Positions 45,377 through 56,300 of a stretch of 64,000 nucleotides of DNA are shown piece after piece. The translations under genes and the position numbers were made by a program. The notes under the pieces were generated by a model that saw only the letters and a list, made by a program, of their open reading frames with translations, was not told the origin of the DNA and did no database searches. Origin of the DNA: Porites lobata (Eukaryota > Cnidaria > Anthozoa > Scleractinia > Poritidae); the NCBI GenBank assembly GCA_942486035.1, contig CALNXK010000015.1, forward strand, positions 1,391,501-1,455,500, in the 5' to 3' direction. Within the stretch, counting starts at the first letter, position 1; each line of letters starts with the position of its first letter.

Positions 45377-47104
45377 ATGATAACAACGAGTCAACGGAAA
45401 CCTATGCCGGTTTCTAAGCGGAGTACGGGAGGAGATGCGATTTATGTGGACAGAAATGGAAATACGGATGCTTTACCACCATTGAAACCGTCGACGAAAG
45501 GCAATGTTAAAGCCCATGATTCGACCGTGTCTAGTGCTTTGCCGATTGTCGGAGGCGTTCAGGTACAACAGCTGTTTGAAGAAGAAACCAACCAACAGAA
45601 TAAGAACAAGATCGCCAACGAAATGCATGGCCTTCCGGCTGTTCATAGGCCAGCATCTGTTTCGGGAAACGGATCGCCAGCGTCGGGAAGAAGACCTAGC
45701 ACAAATGGCTCCGGTTCCCTTAAAGCTCGCGGGCTGCCGATGTCGCCAGAGACAGCAATGAAACAGTTCATGCACAAACTAACTAGTTTTGAACATCATG
45801 AGATCTTTAATTATCCAGAAATCTGGTTTGTTGGTCCAAACGCAAAGAAACGACAGGGTGTGGTTGGTGGTGCGAATAATGGTGGCTACGATGACGATCA
45901 GGGCTCCTACATCCAAGTTCCACATGACCACATCGCTTATCGCTATGAAGTTGTCAAAATTATCGGTAAAGGAAGCTTTGGACAAGTCGTGAAAGCCTAT
46001 GATCATAAAACGCAGACTAACGTGGCGCTCAAAATGGTCCGCAACGAGAAGCGATTCCACCGGCAGGCGCAGGAGGAAATCAGGATTCTAGAACATTTGA
46101 GAAAGCAGGATAAGGAAAATGTTCATAATATCATTCATATGTTAGAACATTTTACTTTCCGCGGACATGTTTGTATGACTTTCGAACTGCTTAGTATGAA
46201 TCTTTACGAGCTCATAAAGAAGAACAAATTTCAAGGTTTTAGCCTGCAGTTGGTCCGCAAATTCGCACACTCCATTCTTCAATGTAGCGACGCTCTTTAT
46301 CGAAACCGTATCATTCACTGCGATTTAAAACCGGAGAACATTCTTCTAAAACAGCAAGGAAGAAGTGGAATTAAAGTGATTGACTTTGGATCTAGTTGCT
46401 ATGAACATCAACGCATTTACACGTACATTCAAAGCCGTTTTTACAGAGCGCCCGAAGTCATACTCGGCGCCAAGTATGGCATGGCAATTGATATGTGGAG
46501 TTTCGGATGTATTTTAGCTGAACTATTAACTGGCTATCCTTTGTTTCCCGGTGAGGATGAAGGAGATCAGTTGGCTTGCATTGTTGAGCTGTTGGGGATG
46601 CCGCCTCAGAAGCTTTTAGAAACATCAAAGCGAACCAAGAACTTCATCAACTCCAAAGGTCATCCGCGGTACTGTACTGCTACGACGCTTCCCGATGGTA
46701 GTACTGTTTTAACCGGTGGCCGTTCAAGGCACGGCAAAACACGGGGACCACCTGGCTCCAAGAAGTTTACAACTGCTCTGAAAGGCTGTGATGACTCCCA
46801 GTTCATTGATTTTCTTCAGAGATGTTTAGAATGGGATCCTTCGCAACGAATGACCCCCTCGCAAGCCTTACGGCATCCATGGCTTCGAAGGCGCTTGCCT
46901 CGAGCCCCTGAATCGAACGAGAAATCGAGTTATCAACGACACAATTCAGGATCCGGCGTCTCCAAACTGCCACCAGCTGCACCTACTTCGGGAAAAGCCA
47001 AGCCACGTAGGCAAATCGAGGAAATTTTGGACGATGGACACAGAGTTAGCGAATCTGCTAAGCTCAACACAAGAACTGTGCTACCAAAAATAGTCGGGAG
47101 ATAA
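45377..47104 (+). CDS. DYRK2: Dual-specificity tyrosine-phosphorylation-regulated kinase 2 (DYRK2), intronless
   Basis: This is a class II DYRK kinase. Members phosphorylate their own activation-loop tyrosine during folding, then act on Ser/Thr substrates and as scaffolds for the EDVP ubiquitin ligase (family knowledge). The DYRK-homology region is at about 123-160 (SPETAMKQFMHKLTSFEHHE...NAKKRQ). The kinase domain is at about 190-503, with Gly loop IGKGSFGQVV (196-205), Lys219, HCDLKPEN with Asp316 and Asn321, DFG 336-338, and activation-loop YTY 348-350 followed by SRFYRAPEV. The C-terminus ends TVLPKIVGR, close to the vertebrate DYRK2 tail (TVLPKLVS), which supports DYRK2 over DYRK3/4. An in-frame TAG at 45362-45364 fixes the start within one Met. 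The whole 575-residue frame is one exon, fitting vertebrate DYRK2, where most coding sequence is in one large exon. The N-terminal 120 residues are low-complexity and poorly conserved. Confidence 0.97.
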   Translation: MITTSQRKPMPVSKRSTGGDAIYVDRNGNTDALPPLKPSTKGNVKAHDSTVSSALPIVGGVQVQQLFEEETNQQNKNKIANEMHGLPAVHRPASVSGNGSPASGRRPSTNGSGSLKARGLPMSPETAMKQFMHKLTSFEHHEIFNYPEIWFVGPNAKKRQGVVGGANNGGYDDDQGSYIQVPHDHIAYRYEVVKIIGKGSFGQVVKAYDHKTQTNVALKMVRNEKRFHRQAQEEIRILEHLRKQDKENVHNIIHMLEHFTFRGHVCMTFELLSMNLYELIKKNKFQGFSLQLVRKFAHSILQCSDALYRNRIIHCDLKPENILLKQQGRSGIKVIDFGSSCYEHQRIYTYIQSRFYRAPEVILGAKYGMAIDMWSFGCILAELLTGYPLFPGEDEGDQLACIVELLGMPPQKLLETSKRTKNFINSKGHPRYCTATTLPDGSTVLTGGRSRHGKTRGPPGSKKFTTALKGCDDSQFIDFLQRCLEWDPSQRMTPSQALRHPWLRRRLPRAPESNEKSSYQRHNSGSGVSKLPPAAPTSGKAKPRRQIEEILDDGHRVSESAKLNTRTVLPKIVGR

Positions 47105-49410
47105 TATTGTTCAATTTCAGACTGATAAATTGCAACATTATATTTTCTTGTAGCATCCTTTTCAATCGGAACTTTTTTTTTGTTTCTGTTATTAATGTTC
47201 TTTGAACTCATTTTCAAGAAACTTTATTATTTTTTTTATTTTACTGTTAGAGGTGTTAGAACTGTGAAGTCTGTTAAGGTTTTTGAGTTCATCTGCGGCC
47301 AACGTTGAATTCGAAATATTCGTCCTTGCATGCTTTTGCCGTGGAAATCTTTTATGCTAACTCGTACGTATTTACTTACGTAAGATATTTTAACGGATGG
47401 GATGTTTTTAAGCCAAAGAAAAATAATTCACTATTTTTGTCAAGAAAACTCAAATGCTCGATTTATCATTGAATTTAAGTTATAAAACTACGTTGTAAAA
47501 AGAATTCTAAAATTTATTCTCTGTACGGAAGTGTGCTTAGATGTAATTAATATTCAAGGTTGTTGTATATACACATGTACTTAGCGAATTCACGTTCAGA
47601 AAAATATATAAGTAGTATGAATTTTTTTTACCCGCATGAAAGCGGACCAAAGTTCGTTTAAAGTCATTGTATAGTAAAAGATGGAGAAAAGGATTAAAGA
47701 ATTCTACTTTTCCAAACAATGCATTGTTTCTAATCATGACTTCAGTCATTTCCAAAGATGGCAACATTTTACTTGCTGAAGAAAACAAAAATCAAGTTGA
47801 TTGAATCCAAGCATGAACCGTGGATTTCGTGAGGCTGATGCCCACATCCCTGAAGTAAATCATGAGGTTTACGTATATACGTAAACATCCAAGTTCTCAA
47901 CCTATTAGTTCAACCTTGTGCATGCTTTAAGTGTCGCGTGACATGCCCAGCGTTATCAATTCTTAATTTGTCTGCGGTTTCATGTTAATTCACGGTGGCT
48001 GGGACATTTTTTATTTTTGTTTTTTCTTTAATTATTTTGTTAAGAACGAAAAGTTTGAGAATCTACCAGACGAAAGGAAACTACAATGATATTTTTAAAA
48101 ACATAAATTAGGCTCCGTTTGTTGTGGCATCACGCATGTTCAGAATGTGTTTGGCTCCACGCATGATGCTTAACTGCCGACCTGTTTTTTTTTTTTTTAA
48201 TTTTCTCGATGTAGATTAATTTTGACAATTTCAGGGTAGGCAGTCTTTCAAAAACAAGTCAATTTTAGAAGGCATTGTGTTAGAATATCCCAATAATTCT
48301 GATTTTGTATTGTGTCATGTTAATTACATTGGAACTATCAAAACCTCCTTTACCCTGTGGTCCAATATTTGCAACAAACCTGTCTTATAAACTTTAGAAT
48401 GTAGGCATTAAACTTTAGAATTATGAAAAACACAAAACTGGAACATAGATAGCCGTAAGTAAACTTGTTGATGTCAAGAAAGGCAAATATTTACCAAGTT
48501 GACCTGCCGGCCCCTGAGCTCCACAGACTTCGTAAATAATTGATTTGATAGCTAAGGGCTTATTTTGGCGTTTAATTTTATTGCTTTTGATAACTTTTGG
48601 TTCAGCCACCTCAAAGTTTTAATAGTCAAGTGTTTACCAAGATCAAGCCACTGACTGAAAATTGCGTAGTGCCTTACTCATGTTAAACTAAAGAAATTTC
48701 ATTTTCCCGGAACTTTTAATTAATCCCTATAATTTGTAATTTTGCCAAACTCAACCGGTTTTGAAATAATTTACAGGTGTGAATTGTTCAATATCATCGT
48801 TGTTTTCCTTTTTAAAATGACAGAAGATGACCTTTATCCAGCTACCAGCCAAGGACATATTCTACTGTTTTTTTCACTAACATCATCATTTTTAATGTTC
48901 ATCAAAGTAGTGATCAAGCTGTTTGTTTTGAGGCAATATATAATTTTATTCATAATTTGATACTTTGTCTTACAAGTCACAATGTGAAATAATTTGACCC
49001 CTAAAGAGTATGAATTATCTTGAAAATTGCGTTTTTGGAAGGTTTTTTGTTATCAGGGGAGGGGTAGGGAGATAGCGGGACAACATCGCCAGTATAACGA
49101 AAATTCTTAGGGGTACAGGGTTGGGTGGGAAGGCATGTTTCATTACATGTCTTTCACAGGTCGGGAAATAGCCGGGGAAAAATAAATTTTCAAGGTCGGA
49201 GAATTTTTTTGTTCTTTTTTCAGGCAGAGAAAATTTTCAATTTTGGAGGAAAGTCGGCAAAAGTTAAAATTGCGTCACCGAGAGTTAATATGATTGATCG
49301 AAGGCTGGAAGAAGCTTTTTAGGTCACTGTTATTACAAGAATGCCTTTCATTAATGGAAAGTAAAAGACGAGAAATGATTTCCACTGCTTATCAATCAAG
49401 GTCCTCATAA
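47105..49410. other. DYRK2 3' flank and intergenic, no gene seen
   Basis: AT-rich sequence without a recognisable element. A minus frame at 48421-48609 begins at an ATG but has no identifiable content. Confidence 0.45.
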
Positions 49411-49713
49411 TACCGTAAGATTCCGAAAATAAGCCCCTCCAAATATAAGCCCCCCAAAATCGTAACGCAAAAAACCCTCCGTTAAATCGCCCCTCCGAAT
49501 ATAAGCCCCTCGGGGGGTTTGTACTTGGAATTTGCCCTCGAACACAAAGTAAAACAGAGCAAAAATGGTAAATTTCCTTCCCACTAAAAGCTAGCCCAAT
49601 CGATTTTGAAACGCAAATTTCGCTCCGTAGATAAGCCCCTCCGAAACTAAGCCCCTCAAAAAGGGCCTTTGAAAAATATAAGCCCCGGGGCTTATTTTCG
49701 GAATTTTACGGTA
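49411..49713. mobile_element. Mariner-like MITE, TACCGTAA.ATTCCG family, copy 2
   Basis: Ends TACCGTAAGATTCCGAAAA and TTTTCGGAATTTTACGGTA. It aligns with 26963-27285 along its length, including AGTAAAAC.GAGCAAAAA and AAAAAGGGCCTTTGAAAAAT. Confidence 0.88.
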
Positions 49714-50409
49714 TACAGTTCACTCCCGATAACTCGAACCCTCGCTAACTCGAACCAAAGTCGATTTCCCCTGGATTGCCTCTTACATTTACTGTAATTT
49801 TACCCTCGTTAACTCGAACCTCCCGCTAACTCGAAGTAATTTTCGTTTCCCTTCAGATCATTTCTATACAATTCTACTCTCGATAATTCGAACCATGTTA
49901 AGCGCGTGACAAGCCAGGAAAAAAACCTTGCACTGAAGTCCAAGACATTGAATTTATTTCAAAGCAACCGAGTCAATTCTTTGTTTTGAGTTTTTTGTCA
50001 CTCCAGTTCAAATTCAGTGTCCATCCTTGTATACTTTGTTGCTTAATTCAATATACAAGTCTCATTAAGTCGCACACTCTCTAGAATGTGCTACTAGAGG
50101 TATACCCCTGAAATTTGGGCTGTACACGCCCAATATAAATATTTAAAAATGAATATAAAAATTCAAAAATAACCACACCCATCACACCAGGTATTATTAT
50201 TGTTGTGTCACTCTGCTACCTGCAAGCCAGCTCTTTGGGCCCTCACCCAATTCCCCCCTCCCGGCCACCACCACCTTCAACATCAAGAACTTATGTTTAG
50301 GGGCAACTATTATTGAGAAACTGATTTCACTGACTCTGAGCATTCATACATGTATTAGAGTACAGTAACTCTCATTACAGCTACTAGCTATAGCATAGTC
50401 TTGTTCCAG
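49714..50409. repeat. AACTCGAACC repeat cluster, then unassigned sequence
   Basis: Between 49725 and 49890 the words ACTCGATAA.TCGAACC and CTAACTCGAA occur at least five times, probably a decayed MITE. Positions 49900-50409 show nothing recognisable. Confidence 0.5.
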
Positions 50410-50490
50410 GGGTGTTAGGGTGGTGCAGTGGTGATAGCATTCGCTTTCCACCAAAGTAGTCCGGGTTCAAATCCTGGCATCGACACCATG
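50410..50490 (+). repeat. tRNA-derived sequence (pseudo-tRNA or SINE head)
   Basis: Box A TGGTGCAGTGG and box B GGTTCAAATCC have tRNA spacing, and the T arm pairs fully (CCGGG with CCTGG). The acceptor stem has two mismatches, so this is more likely a SINE head than a working tRNA. The sequence to about 50640 could be its body. Confidence 0.55.
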
Positions 50491-51885
50491 AAGGCCGAGT
50501 TTGTTTAATACTGTAGACTAGACTCTTGTCGTATCCCCTTGCTTTCCACTAGAAGTCTATAGGTAAAAAGGCAGAAAGTCTTTCCTACGATGTAAAGTTA
50601 GGGAACTTTGCAAATCTGAACCCATTTAGATTCCATAGAATCATGGACAGATTCATAAGAATACTAAACTAACCCTTTGTCAAAGCAAGGAGATTCACGT
50701 TGAATGAGAGGCTTGCCAAAGGCCTCCACTGGATATGTATAATTCCACTGGCAATCTACATTTTTTATTAATTATTAACAATATTATTGTGAAAAACTCA
50801 ATCGGAAAAGTCATGTTGAAGTGCTGAAAAAGCAACAAGGAATTATTTTTATTAGTAGTAAGTATAAAATACACATACAGCCACATATCTCATGTAGAAT
50901 GGCTCAAATTTTAATTTGTGGACCTTCTCTTTTTTTTCCTTATTCATTAGACTGCAAGCTCAAGTTTTACAATTATAGTACACATTTACATCTAATAAAA
51001 TGGTAATTTAATATTACATTAATGAGCTTTGAGCCTCTGATATATGTTTTAAGTCAACTTCAACTATATTTAGTTATGTTGATCTACATTTTTACTTACA
51101 ATTTTTTTTTGGGATAACGTTTTGAAATGAGATACACAGAGTGCCTTGTGCATTTAATGCCTCTTGTAAACTTAAAAAAAAATCACAAAAAAGAAAACAA
51201 AATCACCTTCAGCTAAGAACATTCTGTATTACAAAAAATGGAACTACACCAATAATCTCATAGGACCTTAATGGTAAGATGCAGAAAAATTAATACACTG
51301 AAAATTCACTTTACATATGATTATTTTTTTTAGCTTTGTGAAAACTACTATGAATTATGGACCAAAATAATTTTTTTTTACTCACTACCTAATGAACAAC
51401 ACTGCCACATGATTTTGATGGATGACCTAGTAGACAACCAACCAACCACCAGTGAAGGTTGGTATTGCCTGTGCCACAGATGAAACTAAACCCCTGGTTT
51501 AGTCTGTCTGCCAGCCAGCACTGAAATCCTTGTTCTGGGCCAATAGCTGAGTACCAGGATTTGAATATGCATCATTGTTTGCCATGACTGTTGATTTGCC
51601 AATGAAGTTGCAGGGGAATTTGAAACATACGTCTGGTAATTAGTTAAGCCCGTTGGGGGCCCAGAACTAGTATATCAACACTTTTTCAAAGACATTACCA
51701 GCTAGGGTTGGATTAAGTCTGCGAAGCACTGATGAACCATAATTAAAAGATTTGGTGTCCATTTCTCACAAAATCCCACAAATTATAATTATAATAGTGT
51801 GGAACTATTAACATGTATCTAACTACCTGGGTAAGATTCAACAAGGCACATGTACCAGTCGAGCTCAGAAAAATATCTATATGTC
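50491..51885. other. Intergenic, nothing recognised
   Basis: AT-rich, no domain or inverted ends seen. Confidence 0.4.
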
Positions 51886-52006
51886 GTGGTTCAATTTTGT
51901 CCTTGGTTTAAATTTGATTTTCCTTTGTTTTTGGGTATGGTAATATATGATAATGAGTTTGAAACAGAGGAAAATCAAATTTGAACCAAGGATAAAAGTG
52001 AACCAC
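51886..52006. mobile_element. 121-bp palindromic MITE in the FBXL5 3' region
   Basis: GTGGTTCAATTTTGTCCTTG, then AAATTTGATTTTCC, is mirrored by GGAAAATCAAATTT...CCAAGGATAAAAGTGAACCAC. It begins 57 bp after the FBXL5 stop, so it probably forms a hairpin in the FBXL5 3' UTR. ATCTATAT/ATCTACAC near the ends may be a decayed 8-bp duplication. Confidence 0.8.
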
Positions 52007-52063
52007 AGGATCTACACTACACAAAAAGCCAAACGCAAAATAAGTGCCTCAAGTACTGAATGC

Positions 52064-53345
52064 TCACTGGCCAGTGCGACAACACACACGATTCTTGCAC
52101 TCAAGATTTTGACATCCACTTGCTGTATCAGGGTAGGGGCCCTCATCAATATTATCACAGTAAAAGAACTCTGTATGGTCCAGATTAGGGCACACCTGCA
52201 CCAAGTCTAAAAGTCCTTCAGCTGTCACTTGTAAACAGCCTGACAAATCCAGGTGACGAAGCTTTGGTAGCCCTCCATACTTTGCCAAAGTTCTTCATAC
52301 AAAACAAACAACAAAACTTTAATATACATTATCTGCAGTAAGCTACCACACAAGTCATACTAAATATTAATTTTCCTCCCACAAGTTATAGACCAAATTA
52401 TCAAGGATTGCAAAGTTGACAAAAGAAAAAAATCCTGTTAGTATTACCAGTAATACGGTTCCAGGTTGCTAAAATGAGTCTGACAGAAAAGTGCCGTGAA
52501 GTGTACATTCACCCTAACGCCTGCAAATAAACCACCCCTTTGTCATAGCAAGAATTAGCTTAACACACGTAGTCATGGAGCCTTCCTTGCAACCACCACA
52601 AGACTACTGCATTATTACAGCCATCTTATTAGAGTGCCAAACTTCTCCAACAACCTTGTTAATTGGTGCCCGTGTTTTTATGGCCAGATTTATATCACCC
52701 ATTATTGCACAGTGGAGGGTGCAGCGGCCAAAATGGTTGGTGCTGTGGACTCTGGATCAAGAGGTCCAGGTTTGATCCCTCCTGGAGGCATTGTGTTGTG
52801 CTGTTGAGCAAGACACTTCACTATAACAATGCTCATTTCACCTAGACATGGGTACCAGCGGATTATGTTGGGAATAACCCCGTGATGTAGTGGCAGGGGG
52901 GAGTAGATATATTCCTAGTCACTTAATTCTACAGGAACCAGGATGAGCTCTGCCCTAATGGGCCACTCGGTTTGAAGGCTGACTTTAGGGAGTATAAGCA
53001 AAGACGTTTCTAAGCAACACACGTCACCCAGAAGTGAGTCCTTTTCCATTTTAATGCCTTGATGTTACCAAAATTATTGTATTTGCTACGTGTCTTTACT
53101 CTCAGAGAGGCCATCTGCTAGGACGTTTTTTCAAAATCACAGCCCAAGATTGCAAAAAGTCCACTTCCGGTTGACACGCATTGCTTAAACTCCCTATCAT
53201 CTTTTACTGTACTTCACTGCATGAATGTGGTCTAGAAATCTCACCTCCTCACCCCCTCACCGCAAATATAAAAATAAATAATAGTAATGATAATAATAAT
53301 TATATATAGAATATTGATGATGATGATGATGATGATGACAACAAC

Positions 53346-53378
<33 letters not shown>

Positions 53379-56300
53379 GACGATTAAAACATAGCTGCTT
53401 AATTGACTAAGTTCTTAACTTATCAGTTCTTCACCTTAGGCCTGCATCAGTTATCTGATAACAGCCAGACAGTCCCAGATAAACAAGCCCTCGCTTCACT
53501 GTTTTGGGAGTAGTGCTGCTCAATTTGCCACAGGAACAAGAAGTGTGGCAGTCACAACTGCTGTCCTCAATATCTGAGATTCCAGAATCAGCTGGCAGCT
53601 TGCCCAGTGATGAAGAGAGTTTGAAAAGAGTCTTGTCTGTAATGTTCTTACAACCAGAGACATCAAGATGTTGAAGATGAAGACCTCCTCCCTTTCGGAA
53701 CAGTCTGATAAAAGATGAAAAATAAAAGTTATTACAGTCGGTCATATGTCAGCTAAATCACATGAAAAAAGAAACAGAAAAAATGGTTAAATCTTCATCA
53801 AAACAGGTGAGGACAAAGTGGCTTATTTGTGAGGCAAGGGATGGCATTGAAGTTACAGTCCGTAATAGAAAAGTGTCCGTATTATAGAGGTGTCAGTAAG
53901 AAGAGGTTAGACTGTACTTACTAATTACACCCTGACAAAATATCTTATTTCCTGTAGATGTAACAAGATCTTTAAATTTGACTTACCCTTTTAATCCAAA
54001 GTCAGAAACTGCATTTTGTGATAAATCAAGATGCCTAACATTAGGACAGTGGGACAGAATCTTGAATGCCTATAAAAAAAAATTAAAATGGAAACATTGA
54101 AATGTTCTAGAAATTTTACAGCTCCACAAAAGAGCATGTTTCCTCTATTACTGATGGTGCTATGGCACCTGCAGCAATGATGAATGACCTGGCATATTCC
54201 CTGCTCTTAGCACAGTCTGATAACATTCACATGTACTATTTTACTCGAATTAACACTCACAGACCTCTTGGTAAAAAAAAGGGGAGCCAAGAAATTTTCC
54301 AAATTCTGCTAAAAAAATGCCTCACTTGAATTCCAAAAAAATCTTTTTGGGTTAGAAGGAACATGTTTATCATTTGATTTCCAAAATAATTATTCCAGTA
54401 AAACAGAACAACTTTGTGAGGTAAAAGAAAACTCAAATACTAAAAAAAATTCCTCCCAGAACTTTTCTTTTATTTGCTTTGGTTCAATAACAAAGTAATC
54501 ATTTTAATCTTAGCCTATTTTTATTTTACAGCTTTCAGTTTTTAGGGGAATTTTTTTGGCTCTTATTGAAAATTTCCAATAATGGAAAGCACCCCATGTC
54601 ACTGGTCCCCTACATACCTCACTGTCAACGGAAAATTCAAATTCAACTCCTTACTTGTCAGTGTTGATTGGGATTCCAAGCCTAGACCTACATAGTACCT
54701 GTGCTCAGTATTCCAACTCACAAAGAACTGAAAACCAGCAAATCACAGCATACATCTAGTTTCAGTGTGTAACAAATTACAATTATTACAGATGTCCGGA
54801 CTCCAGAGTTTTCTACAGAAAGCACATGGTCTGTACTTCTGTATATGGTACCCCATTATACCATTTCAACAAATATCTGGAAGGGTCTGGAAAAAGTCCA
54901 CCTCCCGTTGGGTCGTGATACAATGCACTTTCCAACAGCAGGTCAGGCAAAGAACCTACATACACCCCTCTTTACTCACCAAACCATTACTTAACACTGG
55001 ACAGCACCCAAGCTTTAACACCCACACAGATGGTCCAACCCTTGGCACCAGGTATCGCACCAAACCCAGCAGCTGCTGCATCTCTGGAGGTGACTCACTG
55101 TCACTGTCTGTTCCAGAGCTGGATCCAGTGTCACTGCAGCTTTCCTTGTCAGCATCTGTATTGGCAAAAGTACTTTCACAGAGAAAAATACAGTTAGAAG
55201 AAGGGTCTGACTGGTTGAAGCATATAAAACAATTATCAGGGCTTCTGATAGGTCACAGAGAAAAGTCCAATAATTGGACTTTTCTCTGATTTTACAGCAA
55301 ATTTGTCTCTGAAAATTTGCTGTAAAATCAGCCGATTTTGTGAAATTTTAGGGGCAAACTTCAGCAAAAAGCGACCGGTAATGACGGCCACATTTGTGGG
55401 AATTTTCTGGGCAAATTCACTGGAAATCAATTTGGTTTGTCCTGATTTGATGAACATTTTTAAGTTCTTTTTAATAGACAGGGTTGTCACTAAGATTTCA
55501 AGTTGCCAGGTAGACACAACAAGTAGGCGGGGAATCAAACGACTAGGGATTTCTTTTGGTTCTATTTTTCTTCTATTTTCCGATAAAAGTAGCCAGGGGC
55601 CACTCTCTTAGTAGCCGGGGAAAATCCCCGGCCGCCGGCTCTTAATGACAACCCTGAATAGAGATAATCATTTACTCTTTCAACAATAATGCCCTTGACA
55701 AATGTGCAAATGGCAAAGCTTTTAACATCATGGCTAGCAGTGTTCAACCTAGAAATAAATTAGTCAAAGTGGGTCATATGTCCCACATGGCATTTTAAAT
55801 AATTTATTGAGTCATTTCGTAAAAATGGTCGGGTTAAGTTTTTGAACTGACTTATGCGCTGTCGCTACTTTTTGGGCCATGCCGCTTGTCAGAATTTACC
55901 CTGGCATGGCCTCATAATAATGCAGCAGTATGAGGAGTCATACTGACACACAAGAAAAGTTACTTCATGAAATAAGTAATTCCAAAGCAGCAGGTAACAA
56001 TAAAAGTAAAGTGCTTATTGTTTGTTTTTACTGTGGCCACCAGTTTTCCTACCAGACCGGTAGGCATTGCCGCACTTTTTCAAAAAATGCCACACTGTAA
56101 GGGGTCCCAAGGACATCTACTTTTTTAGAAAGTACGAAGTATTTACTCTAACCCGTAGCTGTAAAACGTTGAGTTGGCATTGACTGTATCTAAAAATTGT
56201 GACCCGCTTTTCTTCCTCATGAACCCCTTTTAGCTTCTCTATTGACTATGGGTCCTGTGGACCCCAGTGTTGAAATTTCTGGAAAGAATACTGGGCTACT

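Noticed and set aside
45473..47217. Several frames on both strands overlapping DYRK2
   Set aside because: They are shadows of the DYRK2 coding sequence in other frames.
55165..55172. Alternative FBXL5 exon 5 acceptor at CAATACAG|ATGCTG
   Set aside because: The phase does not fit the upstream exon; the acceptor at GTGAAAG|TACTTT with its pyrimidine tract restores the frame.
54765..55289. 174-codon plus-strand frame
   Set aside because: It lies antisense to FBXL5 exon 5 and runs into the intronic hairpins; the minus-strand exon explains the openness.
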